64,000 nt of DNA from Podocnemis expansa (lineage: Eukaryota > Chordata > Testudines > Podocnemididae): contig ML682125.1 in the NCBI GenBank assembly GCA_007922195.1, forward strand, positions 1,881,020-1,945,019, in the 5' to 3' direction. Numbering within the stretch: the stretch's first letter is position 1; each line of letters opens with the position of its first letter. Below the pieces are notes generated by a model. That model did no database searches and was not told where the DNA came from. It was given only the letters and a program-made list of their open reading frames with translations. This document shows, piece after piece, positions 10,536 through 21,375 of this stretch. A program made the position numbers and the translations under genes.

Positions 10536-12019
10536 CTTGTGGTGGAAGATGTGGAAAAGGCTGAAGTACTCAATGCTTTTTTTCTTTCTTCAGTCTTCAC
10601 TGGCAGGGTCAGCTCCCAGACTACTACACTGGGTAACGCAGAATGGAGAGATGGAGAGCAGCCTATTGTGATGGAAGGTCAGGTGAGGGACTGCTTAAAG
10701 AAGTTAGATGTGCACAAGTCTATGGGGCTGATGAACTGCATCTGAGGGAGTAGGCCAATATGACTGCAGAGCCACTGGCCATTATCTTTCAAAACTTGTG
10801 GCGAATGTGGGAGGTCCTGGAGGATTGGAAGAAGGCAAATATAGTACCTTTCTTCAAGAAATGGAAATAAGAGAATCTGGGGAACTGAAGACTGGTCAGC
10901 CTCATTTCAGTCCCTGGAAAAATCATGGAGCAGATCCTCAAAGAATCCATCCTGAAACACTTGGAGGAAAATAGAGTGATCAGGAAAAGTCAGCATGGAT
11001 TCACCAATGGCAAATTGTGTCTGACCAACCTGATTCCCTTCTATGATGAGATAACTGGCTTTGTGGATGCAGGAATGATGTGGTATACCTTGACTTTAGC
11101 AAGGCTTTTGATATGGTTTCCCACAGCATTCTTTTTGGCAAGTTAAGGAAATATGGGTTGGATGAGTGGACTGGCTAGATCAATGGGCTCAGCAGGTAGG
11201 GATCAATGACTCATTGTCTAGCTGGCAACCAGTAATGACTGGAGTGCCCCAGGGATCGGTCTGAAGGCCCATTCTGTTCAACATCTTCATTAAGGATCTT
11301 GATGATGGCATAGATTGCATGCTCAGTATGTTTGTGGATGACACCAAGCTGGGGGGAATGGTAGACATGCTGAAGGACAGGGATAGGATTCAAGAAGACT
11401 TAGACAAATTGAAGCAGTGGGCCCGAAGAAATCTCATGCAGGTCAACAAGGAGAAATGCAAAGTCCAGCACTTGGGACAGAAAAACCCCATGCACTGCTA
11501 CAGGCTGGGGAGCAATTGGCTAAGCAGCAGCACTGTAGAAGAGGACCTTGGGGTTATGGTTGACGGGAAGCTTGATATGAGTCAGCAGTGTGCTCTTGTT
11601 GCCAAAAAAGCCAATGGCATATTGAGCTGTATGGGTAGGAGCACTGGTAGCAGATTGAGGGATGTGATTATTCCCCTCTATTCGGTGAAGCCGCATCTGG
11701 AGTTCTGTGTGCAGTTTTGGGCTGCCTACTACAAAAAGGATATGGACAAATTAGAAGGAGTCCAGCAGAGAGCAACAAAAATGATTAGGGGGATGGGACA
11801 CATGACTTGATGGGGTGATCCAGAGGGGAGGGAGCTAGGCTGTTCTGAGTAGTAACAGAGGACAGAACAAGAAGCGATGGTTTCAAGTTGCAGCTGGGGA
11901 GATTGAGGCTGGATATTGGGAAAAACTTTCTCACTAGGAGAATAATGAAACATTGGAATGGGTTGCCTAAGAAGGTGGTGGAATCTCCGTCTCTGGAGAT
12001 ATTTAAGGTCCAGTTAGAC

Positions 12020-12229
12020 CAGGGGTCTCAAACTTAAATCACTATGTGGGCCGCATGAGGACTACTAGAGGGTCTCATGAGGATTAGTACAGTAACCCGA
12101 GGGCAACACCACCGAAACCTTTCCATACAGTGATATTGCAGATATCAGTAATGATCATGTCATTGCGGGCTGCAGGAAATAGCTTTAGGGGCCACATGTG
12201 GCCCATGGGCCATGTGTTTGAGACCCATG
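12020..12229. mobile_element. 210-bp hAT MITE in CR1
   Basis: Ends are CAGGGGTCTCAAACTTA and the reverse complement of CATGGGTCTCAAACACA. The flanking 8-mers agttagac (12012-12019) and ggttaaac (12230-12237) match at 6 of 8 positions, as expected for an aged hAT target duplication. A second copy of identical length lies at 40968-41177. Confidence 0.85.
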
Positions 12230-12335
12230 GGTTAAACAATACCCTGGCTGGGATGATTTAGTGAGAGTGGTCCTGCTTTTAGCAGGGGGTTGGACTAGAT
12301 GATCTCATGAGGTCCCTTCCAACCCTATGATTCTA

Positions 12336-13436
12336 GCTGTCCAGCTTGGGCATACAGCTGCCCAGTGTCCAGTTTCTCTGCACAAAACATTGAGGAGTAG
12401 GGGCTGGGAGGGCAGTGGAAACAGGGCCTGGGCCAGACTGAAAGGGCAACAAAGTTCTGCACGGGTTCAATTGGCCATAACCTGGTCCCAGGCTAGGTTT
12501 TTGAATGTTACTGCAGAAATGCAAGCAGGTTTATCTTTTTGTCTTTGCCCTGTCTTGCTTCACATTTAGAAGCCTGCGTGAAGATGGATTCATAATTGGA
12601 GCCTTGGTCACTCCCCAATTAAGGGCAGTTTGCAGATGGGAGCTGAAACCTTCGTTTAACATCTTAGAAGTGCTTGGCCAGGTTTTTTGCAGACTGCAAT
12701 GCCACAGTTAGTTCCTGAGTACCAGCTCCATTAGCCAAATCATCTTGAAAAAATTTTTGAACTCAGCATTATGATTCAGATTCAGATTTAATAGAACCCC
12801 AATTGCCACTTGAGGCTTGGTTAATCTAGGTTTATATCATTTTTTTTCTTCAGTTTAGCTTTGGTGTTAGAGCCTGTTGGAGTTTTCCCAACTCTTTCCC
12901 TCATATTTACAGTGCAATATCACAATGTTTTCCTTTAAAACTTGATGATGCTCCCTCCCACTGAGGACGCCATTGAGGCTCCCTGGGGCAAGTCTCACAA
13001 CATTGTCACCCAGTCTCCTGGAAACTCACCTAATGTGGCATTTTTAGAGGAACCAAGCTACTGAAGCACATTTAGGTGACCAGTCTTGGCACTACGGCCT
13101 TTGCCAAAGCAATCCCTGCAGCCTGTATACTACCAAAACACACTCAGGTGCCCAATCTCCACACTGCAGCCTTTGCCAAAGCGATTCCAGCAGCCCGTAT
13201 ACTTAGTCAAACTACAATTGTACAATCTAAAAAGCACTTCCCCATTTAGTTGTCTTGTTTATGTACCTTTGATGAGGTTCATATTTTAAAAAACGAGATA
13301 CCAAGGAGCATCCTGGGGAGTCCCAGATCAAGGTGCATGCTAGAGGTGGTAAATATAAAAGTTACTCACCTCTATCCTTGAACATGGGAGACTCTCACGG
13401 GTCCCGATGGTACCCTGCTTGCTTTCCCAAATGTAA
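12336..13436. other. Unassigned region with a 72-bp tandem duplication
   Basis: No gene was recognised. Positions 13060-13203 hold two diverged tandem copies of a 72-bp unit; both share gcctttgccaaagc and end in cagccygtatac. The period is a multiple of three, but no convincing ORF extends beyond the pair. Confidence 0.5.
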
Positions 13437-14162
13437 AGCAGGAAGGGTTCCTCCAAAAGGGCCAGGCCACATAGACAGTACTGAAGAGTTTTATGCAAGG
13501 TACGCAGAAGGAAGGCTGACTGAATTCACCTTCAAATTGGTGATTTTACAGTGGTCAAATATATATGCTTCTTAATCAATTACATAATCCATTTGGAATC
13601 CTTTATCTGTTTACTTACAAGTACAGACATTATTCCACTAGAAAACAGAGTGATAATGGGAGATACAGAATGTTAATTGCTTTAAAGATCCTATGACTAC
13701 AATTAGGGTGGGGAATGGTGTGGAGGAGAGCCCTTACAGGTAAGCGGGGTCTGTGCTGGAAAGTCTGGGAAACGTATTGTTCCCATCTGTGACCCGGGCC
13801 TCCAAGGATAAGCTCCTGAATGTGCAAAACTCAGAGCAAGCTGCAAAACTGGGAGCCAGCCTCCCAAAGCAGTGAAGTGTAGCACTTAAACTAGTCTCCC
13901 AGTCAGTAACAAAACATGCTTCTGATTTCCCACATCATGAAGCATAACAAAATAGAAACAGCCCCCTTTACTGTACATCAGCTCCTCTGATCCTGACCTA
14001 ACCACTGGGTCTCTTAAAGAGAGAGGTTCTTTTGACCCCAAAGGGCCAGCCACATTACACAGAACAATATAGCCTTGGATTGTACCCAAAATACCACATT
14101 GCCAACCAATCCTTTAGTAACTAAAGCTAACAGTTTACTATATCATTCTGTAAGTTCCCTTA

Positions 14163-14945
14163 TCTTCAAAGCATGTTATGAACAGTGGCGTCGCTAGTGA
14201 TGGGCACCCGGGGCACGTGGCCCGGGTCCCAACGCCGGTGCCCCGGGTCTCCGGCCCAATCGGGCCGGGGATCCGGGGCCCGATCCCTGGCGGTCCGCGG
14301 CCACGGCGGTCGCGTCTCCGGCCAGGGATCCGGGGCCTATCTGGCCGCCCGGCAGTCCCTGCCCCCTGGCCTGGGATAGGGCCAGGGGGTGGCCACGCCG
14401 CTGCCGCCAGCTAGCCCTCGCTGCCGTGCGGTGTGTCTCAGCCTAGCCTGGCCCGGTGCGGCTGTAAGTGGCCGCTGGAGGCCAGGCCTGCGGCCGCGGC
14501 CCTGGATCCCCAGCTGGGGACGGGGCTGCTGCAGCCACGGGCTGCTGGCTGGGTCCCGGATGCCCGGCTGGGGACGGGGTCTCCACAGCCACCGGCGGCC
14601 AGGCCAGGGATCCGGGGCCCGGCTGGCTGCCCGCGGCAGCCCCGTCCCCTGCTGGGGATCCAGAGCCGTGGCCGCGGGCCCGGCCGTACCGGGCCAGGCC
14701 AGGCTAGGCTGAGCCGCGCCGCACAGCAGCGCAGCCCAGCTGGGGGCGGCGGCGCCACGGCCTCCCCCTGGCCCTATCCCGGGCTGGGGGTGTGGCCTTT
14801 TGGCTGGGGCGGGGCTGGGCCTGTGCCCGGGGTCTTTCTCTGCCCCAGCAATGCCCCTGGTTATGAAGTGGGATTTTTTCCCACAAAAGTGCATGCAAAA
14901 AAATAAATTTGTTAGTCTTTAAGTGCCAAAGGACTCCTTCTTTGT
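14163..14945 (+). repeat. SINE-like repeat (aaatttgttagtctttaag type), split by hAT
   Basis: Sequence around 14163-14182 and 14860-14945 (gaagtgggattttttcccac, gcatgc, aaataaatttgttagtcttt, aaggactcctt) matches a short interspersed repeat seen also near 19728-19836, 21215-21255, 22905-23030, 35968-36047 and 40487-40605. The A/B boxes of a tRNA-derived SINE were not recognised, so the class is open. Confidence 0.55.
14183..14859. mobile_element. hAT-like GC-rich element with perfect 8-bp target duplication
   Basis: Ends are CAGTGGCGTCGCTAG and the reverse complement of CAGGGGCATTGCTGG. The target duplication gttatgaa is perfect at 14175-14182 and 14860-14867. The 677-bp body is very GC-rich (Gly/Pro/Arg low-complexity in all frames) with no transposase. 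The related 212-bp element at 27449-27660 shares the ends. The perfect duplication suggests a comparatively recent insertion. Confidence 0.85.
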
Positions 14946-15730
14946 TTTATAAAAAGAAAAGAAGCAAAATGAGAGATGGTAAAGGGTCAAAGTGAATCAC
15001 ACACATACAAATGATTTAGGTGGGTCTCAGTCCTTTGTCCAGTCTCAGAAAAAGAGTTCCAAAGGGGGGTGTTGGTTGCAGACTGAAGACAAAATGCAGT
15101 TGGGACCACTGCCTTTTGTCACCTCTGGCCTTCCTCATGCTGTGTGTAGTTTTTGCAAATCAAAATGGAGTTAGTCACATGGGCAGGTCCTAGTGGCTCA
15201 ACAGCTTTCTCCCTGGGCCCTCTCTATCTAGGAACTCCCTTAATGGGCCATTAAAAGAAACAAAAGTTTGTAAACATCCTGTCTGGAGAGTGTCCTAGAC
15301 TCCAATAACTTGAAACAAAAATGGAATAAACCTATTCCTAGCTTCTAATATAGAAAGGACACCTTCATATAATAAACCATAGACTCATTCCTAGCTGATT
15401 ACAACTTTCCCATTGGTACCAGACATGACATATCACATATGGTTTATTTCAAATATGAAATATTATTAATATGAAAAACAATAATAAATGATTCTCTAAA
15501 GCCAGACAGCATCACACCATCTAAGTCAGGCTTTCTCAATAGGCAGCTGACCACTGCCTTATTGATTGTTTACAGCACATTTGTCCTGGGTGGATCTGGT
15601 ATGCCTGTCTGTTACTTGTGTGAGTTTCGTGCCCCAACTTGCTGGCTGGAAAGTTACCTAAGATGTAACAGAAGAGACTTGGCAGAAAGAAATATCTAAG
15701 AAGACATGAAAATATTAAAACCTAATACCT

Positions 15731-16601
15731 TCCACACCCCCTAGATGTTGGGACTGATGGGTTCTTCTTTGCCTTCCCAGTAATGCCAGGAGTCCTGAGG
15801 AAATGGAGGCAGGATGTAGAATCAATGATCATGAGACCCCAGCATGGGCTGGGGCTTCTTGATGTTCAGATATGGTGAACCTCTCACCACTGCCCCCGTT
15901 TCCATACCCCAATCACCTCACTGGTCCTGCCTAACATGGGCTTGCAGAACAGTCTGATCCTGTAGCCAGACCCAGCATCTTTCCATCTGATAGCCTGGTA
16001 GGTGGTGAGATGGTGTAGCCTAAATGAAGCTGTTCAGCTGAGGGTCAAGGATTCCGTCCCAAAGCAAGAAAGTTCAACCAGTCCAAGTATAAGTCAAAGC
16101 AGAAATCAAAAAGGAGAAAACTCTGGAAGGTTAAGTGTAGGAGGATAATTAGGCAGGCCAAGAGCAACTAGCATCGAACTAACAAACTAACTGCAAAAAC
16201 CTTTTAAGTACCTCAGCACAGCAGCCTAGCAAACAATACGTGGAGACTAAGTAACAGAGGCGCTAAAGGAGCAGAGCACACCGACCAGACACAGAACTCT
16301 CACTGGACTGGAGACTGTGAGCCAAGATGGATTCTGAAGTAACCTGGCTTTCTAAGGGCCTTCCTTTCCACTTCTGCCTCTTCATCTACTTCAGGGAGCT
16401 GAGAAACCACAGAAATGGGAAAGGAGGAGCCACTGGGAGTGTGCTGATGGACAAGGCTAGCATGCAATGAGAGTCCTCAGCTCCTTGTCCCATCAGGGGA
16501 GTGCTGCTGCCCTCTGACTTTGGATTCAGTGGGTCTGCAGTCAGTTAGAGTTGAGGGTCTCTCCTTGTCTCGGAGCGGAAAGAGGTCTGACTGCTGCCTT
16601 A
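15731..16601. other. Region with a short CR1 fragment, otherwise unassigned
   Basis: Around 16110-16300 the sequence (ggataattaggcaggccaag ... cttttaagtacctcagcaca) resembles the CR1 segment between endonuclease and RT of another CR1 lineage, on the + strand and full of stops. The remainder shows no gene. Confidence 0.45.
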
Positions 16602-17558
16602 GGCTATGTCTGCGCTACAGGGCTCAGGTAGGTCAACTTAATAATGTTGACTTACAGTAGACTTTATTAAGTTGACTTAGTGATGCCCTGTTTGTTTAAG
16701 TTGACTTTATAAAGTCACCTTAACCTAGGGGACACATTTAAAGTCGACTTAATAAAGTTGAATTTAAATAGGTCCACTGGCTTAAGTTGACTATATAAAG
16801 TCAACTTAAATGGTTCTAATGCACAATGTTGACTTTATCAAGTCAACTTTAATGGGCACACTGTGTTAAGTCAACTTAATAAAGTCAACTTTAAGAGCAC
16901 GAGTTATAACAAGGGTAGGCAACCCCCCGGCACATATGCCAACATTGGCACGAGAGCCTGTTTGAAGTGGCACGCGGCACCCTCTGCAATGCCACAGAAA
17001 TTGCGGCTCCTGCCGGTGAAAGCCATTCCAGGCAGCTTCTTTCAGGGGCAGCTGGGGCACAGAGGGTTCCCACCATGCCCCTGTTCCAGGCATGATGCAG
17101 AAAGAAGATGCCTGGAATGGCTTCTCTGCACAGTGTGCAGCCGCCAAGGAGTCACTCTGGGTATCTTCATTCCTCAGCATGCCTGGGGACCCCCCCAAGA
17201 GGAGCTGCTTCAGGCAGGTTCCTTCCATGGCATCCCTGGGTACCCCTGTCCCCAGGCATGCTGCCAAGAGTAGCCACGGCAGGAAGCTTCTTTCCACAAG
17301 TGGCTCCTTTCAGCATAATGTCAGGGAAGCTCCCACCTCCCTGTCCCCCAACCTACAGCCATGGCTGTCACCAAATTTTCAGGCAGCTGCCACTTTTATT
17401 TCTGTGGAAGGAGCCACTGGCACTGGCTGACAGTCAAGGAGGAGGGGCTGGCACAGAGGTCACCAAAGGTTGCTGATCCCTGACTAAGTCGACTTAATGA
17501 ACTCCAAATGTGGCCAGGGAGTGGCTTAAGTGACTTAAGCCTCCAGTGTAGACATGGC
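16602..17558. mobile_element. Palindrome-rich MITE, TIR GGCTATGTCTGCGCTACAG
   Basis: Left end ggctatgtctgcgctacag and right end ctccagtgtagacatggc form inverted repeats that resemble the ends of the element at 58590-58932. The left 280 bp consist of repeated inverted units built on AAGTCAACTTAATAAAGT and its complement, at least eight times. A hAT-like element at 16910-17482 interrupts it. No clear target duplication was found. Confidence 0.6.
16910..17482. mobile_element. hAT-like element nested in the palindrome-rich MITE
   Basis: Ends are CAAGGGTAGGCAACC and the reverse complement of CAGGGATCAGCAACC. The 8-bp flanks do not match convincingly, perhaps because the host sequence is itself repetitive. 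The GC-rich interior has no transposase. The same AAGTYGACTTA host repeat continues on both sides. Confidence 0.6.
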
Positions 17559-18866
17559 GTTCGTAAGAGAACTGTCTGTGCTGACAGCTCCTCCATGAAA
17601 ACATCTAAACCAGAAGCTGGTCCAGGGTGTGACTGGCTGGTGCAGAGACCCCCTGTAAGAGTCTGAGAGAGACAAATGTGTCTTTCAAGCTCATAGAGTT
17701 GCTGCCATGTGAGTCTTTAGCTCTGGGTATCCACACGTGTCCCATTTTACTACTGAATCTAAACTCAAGGCGGTAAGGTTTGCCCTAGCATAACTCCAAA
17801 GCTCATAGCAATGAGTTTGAGTGGGAGTGGGAGTTTGCAAGGAGAATTTGAGGAGGGAGTGTATGATGTTCTGGTGTTGTTGGCGTTCTCATTGGGGGTT
17901 TGTTTTGGTGTTTTTTTGGTTCTTTTTCTCTTCACTGACAGCAGGTAGAGGGAAAGACTATGCCAGACACAGGCAGCAGTGTCATGGGATGCATATCTTT
18001 GCACAGTTAAGTTATGGTCTATGTAATTTTCCTGTTCACTTTTGCAATGTAATTGTATGGTTTGATGCCATGCAAGGTTCTCTTAGGCTTTGACTTATTA
18101 TTATGCTATCATGTTCCCTGCAGCATCATGTATGTGCACAGATGTGAAGCATGTTACATAGCACAGACCCTCAGAATTGTCCCTCTAGCACAGAAGCTGG
18201 AGAATTACATGACAAAGATAATGCAAATTAGATTGTGTAGTTCAGGTAGAAGGCAGGAAATCACTGCAGCCCAGGAGGAAGGGAGGTTGGGGGGGCAGGG
18301 TGGAAACAAAGAGAGCCAATGTGAACAGCTCCAGGCTTTTAGCCAGAGACACTCCATCTTTAAATACCTACAGGAAGGACTGTGCCCTGCCTAACGTAGG
18401 CAGAGACAGCTGCAAACTATCATAGCTGGACTTGAGTGGTGGGATGAGCATATTTTTAATATTTTTATAGGGTACAATGTGTGTTATGTGTTTTATTTAG
18501 TCATGATTGTGTATTGATTTACTAGATACTCACTTAAAATCATAGCCTAATCAATAAACTAGTATTTGTTTTATCTAAAGCTGTGTGAACTTTAGAGAGT
18601 CTGAGTGAGGGAGGCTGGGCATGATACATTTCACTGTTAAGTGGACAGACATGAGTATATGGTGATTGGAGAGGGATCTCAATCTCTGTAAGACAGAATG
18701 TCCTGCTGCGGTATCTGGGGATGCAAGTGCTCTCTTAGAGACCATCTCACAGGTGTCTAAGAGGTGCCTGGGACTGATTACATGCAGAAGGCTGGTGTGG
18801 AATGACTCAGGAGTGAGTGGTCGGTCACCTGGCAAAGCGGGGTAATTCAGGGTTCAGGAGTGGGGT
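17559..18866. other. Unassigned region with two small repeats shared elsewhere in the window
   Basis: Positions about 18005-18080 (gttcacttttgcaatgtaat ... tggtttgatgcca) recur in inverse orientation at about 38565-38620. Positions about 18565-18600 (ctgtgtgaactttagagagt) recur in inverse orientation near 32105-32140. No gene or recognisable element ends were found. Confidence 0.45.
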
Positions 18867-18904
18867 TTGGGGTGGTCACAGAAACACACCAGACCAGTTT
18901 TGGG

Positions 18905-19700
18905 GAACAACCTATCACAGATAATGACTGAAGTAGTGGAAGAGACAGTGAAGATGACTGGATGTGAAAGCCGAGATGTACATGATCTTGGAGGGGGTAT
19001 CTTCAAAGAGCTTATACGTATGAAGTGCCACCTGACTGAGCTGATGGAAGAGAAGATTCATGGTTTGGAGATGCAGGTGGAAACTCTGGCTGAGTTCAGA
19101 GGGGAATGAGCAAAAGATGGAGCAAAGGCAGAAAGAGGCTGAAGGCAAAAGCCCAGGTTTGCAGATGGAAGCAGGACCAAAGAACTCTGAGGGGAAACTG
19201 CTTGGATAAGGAAGGTGGCCAGTGGCTGCATGTGACAGATTTGTGAGGTTGGAATATGAAGAAGGGGCACAGCAGGCAGTAACTGAAAGTGCAGGGGTAA
19301 GGAAGAAAAGCAGAGCAACTAGTCCTATACAAGGAGGGGATGAGCCACTGGAGGTCCCATCAGATAAACACCCCAGAGGACACAGGGTGGATTGCAGAAG
19401 CTTGCAGTAGAAGATGAGAGGACTGGCAGCCAGAAAGAACAGGGGATAGGCCAGACAATCACATTATCACCATGAAGAGGCAGGCCTGTGTGATTTGGGA
19501 CTTCCTGCTGAGGACAGACGAGACTGTCACCAGAGCTGATCCAGAGAACAGCAGAGTGTGCTGCCTGCTGGATGCTAAGATAAGGGATGTGAACCTGAAG
19601 TGAAGAGCCCAACAGGAGTCGGAAAGATTCCACTGACTGACCTTCTTGAGGGAAAGAATGATAGGACTAGATTCTAGCTGTAATCTGTCAAGGGAGACTA
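18905..19700 (+). pseudogene. CR1 ORF1 remnant (coiled coil plus SGNH-like segment)
   Basis: This is a decayed CR1 first ORF. The open stretch 18867-19109 ends with a heptad-like segment, KCHLTELMEEKIHGLEMQVETL, as in the ORF1 coiled coil. After several stops, 19480-19600 reads VIWDFLLRTDETV and SRVCCLLDAKIRDV. This has the layout of the CR1 ORF1 esterase (SGNH) domain, whose family motif is VGDSLLRGTE; here the Gly-Asp-Ser block is degraded. ORF1 of CR1 acts as an RNA-binding/membrane-associated particle protein. No ORF2 follows directly. Confidence 0.6.
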
Positions 19701-19727
19701 CGCCAAGTTGAGAAATGCTCTAAAGAA

Positions 19728-20690
19728 AATCTGCAGAGTGGTAGACATGTTAGTCTATGTACAGCAAAAAACAATGAGAGTCCTGTGGCATGTTAAAGAC
19801 TGACAAATTTCTTCAGGCATAAGCTTTTGTGGGCTTTGTGACCCGGGCCGCCTGGAATAACCTTCTGAATGTGCCAAAATCAGGGCAAGCTGCAAAACCA
19901 GGGGCCAAACCCCCAAACCACTGACAGGTGGTACTTAAACCAGTCTCCCAGTCTGTAACAAAACATGCCCATGCCAGTCATCACCAAGCATAACAAAATA
20001 GAAACAGCCTCCTTTGTTGCATATCAGCTTCTCTGGTCCCCTTCTAGCCACTGTGTCTCTTAATGGATCAGAGTGAATCACATACACACAAATGATTTCA
20101 AGTCCATAGGAAGCAAGTCCTTGAAGAATCTGCAGTTTGCAGTTTAGTCCAATTCCTCTGGTATGCACCCAGCACTGGGATGAGTCTCGGTCCTTTGTTC
20201 AGTTCCAGAGATAGGTGTTGGTTGCAGACAGACTGAAGACAAAAATGGCGATGGGGCCATTGCCTTTTATCACCTCTGCTTTCAGAGTCCTTGCCAAATC
20301 AAAATGGAGTTGAGTCCCATGGTCAGTCTGGGTGACTCATCAAACAGGTTTCTTCCTAGGCCCACCATAGCTGTGAGTTCCTGTAATGGGCCATTAAGAA
20401 GACAATGAATTTTTGCAGACACCCAGTCTGGGATTGCCTTAGAATCAAATAACTTGGAGTACAAATAAAGCAAATGTATTCCTAATTTCTATTACCAATA
20501 TGACACCTATAAATAAATCATGTAATCATTCCTGGCAGATTACAACCTTTCTATTGGTACCGAACATGGCATATCACATGCATTATTGCAAATATGAATT
20601 ATTAATATGAAAGATAATCATAAATAGTCTCCTAGACTTGGACAGCATCACAGGCTCCAACCCACTTCATCAGATACACGAAGTGGAAAC
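19728..20690 (+). repeat. SINE-like repeat split by solo LTR copy 2
   Basis: The left part (agtcctgtggcatgttaaag ... cataagcttttgtgggct) and the right part after 20652 (ggctccaacccacttcatca) form one interspersed repeat of the type seen at 14163 and 40487. The solo LTR at 19837-20652 sits between them. Confidence 0.6.
19837..20652. mobile_element. Solo LTR-like element, family LTR-1, copy 2
   Basis: Begins TGTGACCCGGGCC and ends CAGCATCACA. Flanks are ggctt (left) and ggctc (right), a 5-bp target duplication with one difference. The host repeat reads through if it is removed. At 816 bp it is shorter than copies 4 and 5, with internal deletions. Confidence 0.75.
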
Positions 20691-21215
20691 TACATGCAAG
20701 ATGGAGGAGAGCAAGTGTTAACACAGTCAATTCAGTTAGGGTAGATGAGACCCATTCACACCAGGTGATTAGAAGGTGAGAAGGTGTGAATAGGGCTAAT
20801 TATTTTTGTAATGTGCTAACCATTCCAAGTCCCCATTCAGACACTGTCTGATTGTGTCAAGTTTGTAAATCAGGTCTAGCTCTGCAGTTTCACTCTGAAG
20901 TCTGTTTTTGAAGTTTTTTTGTTGAACTATGGCAACTTTCAAGTCTGTTACTGACTGTCCATGGAGACTGACATGTTTTCCGATTGGTTTATGGTGTTGG
21001 ACAAAAATCAGACATCAAAAATAGCAACTACCATAAACCAGTCAGAGAACATGTCAGTCTCCCTGAACACTCAGTAGCAAACTTGAAACTTGCCATACTT
21101 CAAGAAAAATACTTCAAAACCAGACTTCAGAGTGAAACTGCAGAGGTGGAGCTACCCTAACTGAATTGACTTTGCTAGCACTTGCCCTCCTCCATCTGGC
21201 ATATGTATATATTTG
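20690..21215. repeat. Imperfect inverted repeat of about 500 bp
   Basis: Arms mirror each other. The left arm has gatggaggagagcaag, gtcaattcagttagggtag, then (20880-20995) the reverse complement of the right arm. The right arm (21025-21200) has cataaaccagtcagagaaca, agagtgaaactgcagagg, ctaccctaactgaattgact and cttgccctcctccatc. The left arm carries about 130 bp absent from the right. The right arm in the + direction reads VREHVSLPEHSVANLKLAI, which could be a relic of a retroelement protein, but the class was not identified. Confidence 0.65.
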
Positions 21216-21375
21216 TTAGTCTTTAAGGTGCCACAGGGCTCTCATTGTTTTTTGCTAAAGGAAATCAAGGGTCAGGTGATCTTCAGTGGAATACTGCCTG
21301 TCTCTACAGGAAGAGAACTAAGCCATGAGAGGATTCTGATGATCAACAGATGGCTCAAGCACCGGTGCTTTGGAA

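Larger units (their letters stand above)
9182..11810 (+). pseudogene. CR1 ORF2 endonuclease/reverse transcriptase, broken
   Basis: Fragments of one ORF2 lie in several frames: endonuclease end (GSSDHEMVVEFRILIKG), linker, RT fingers (VEDVEKAEVLNAFF near 10545; [21 protein letters not shown] near 10940) and palm (11319-11810, [12 protein letters not shown] with both aspartates). The part after [15 protein letters not shown] matches the C-terminal part of the CR1 at 4803-5723. In-frame stops and indels separate the pieces, so no product is expected. Confidence 0.8.
9161..12335 (+). mobile_element. CR1 LINE (+), endonuclease tail to 3' end, with two nested insertions
   Basis: This plus-strand CR1 begins in the C-terminal endonuclease region (GSSDHEMVVEF near 9215-9245), continues through the RT, and ends with the CR1 3' terminus (cccttccaaccctatgattcta) near 12335. 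It is interrupted by a MITE at 9731-10535 and by a hAT element at 12020-12229. Removal of each restores continuous CR1 sequence. Coding frames are broken by stops throughout. Confidence 0.88.
13788..15516. mobile_element. Solo LTR-like element, family LTR-1, copy 1
   Basis: It begins TGTGACCCGGGCC and ends CAGCATCACA, i.e. TG...CA with a short inverted repeat. It is flanked by a perfect 5-bp duplication, ccatc, at 13783-13787 and 15517-15521. The body shares landmarks with five other copies: aaagggccagccacat, aaagggtcaaagtgaatcac, gaagacaaaatg and tttctattggtacc-like segments. About 780 bp in its middle (14163-14945) are later insertions. It has no gag, pol or env, so it is best read as a solo LTR of an endogenous retrovirus-like element. 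Confidence 0.75.
13437..15730. repeat. Unclassified interspersed repeat R1, copy 2, split by a solo LTR
   Basis: This is the second copy of the repeat at 4243-5846. Its outer parts (13437-13787 and 15522-15730) match copy 1, and the interior is a solo LTR-like element that itself contains further insertions. Copy 1 shows the uninterrupted junction near 4590-4605, which supports reading the interior as an insertion. Confidence 0.7.

Noticed and set aside
9904..10600. Open frames of 170-220 codons on both strands
   Set aside because: They consist largely of undetermined bases in the 400-N gap.
14178..14906. Several overlapping Gly/Pro/Arg-rich ORFs on both strands
   Set aside because: They fall within a GC-rich hAT element with clear TIRs and target duplication. 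Open frames on both strands come from base composition.
16604..16900. A CRISPR-like array of regular repeats
   Set aside because: The units are inverted rather than direct, have no unique spacers of constant length, and lie in a vertebrate MITE.
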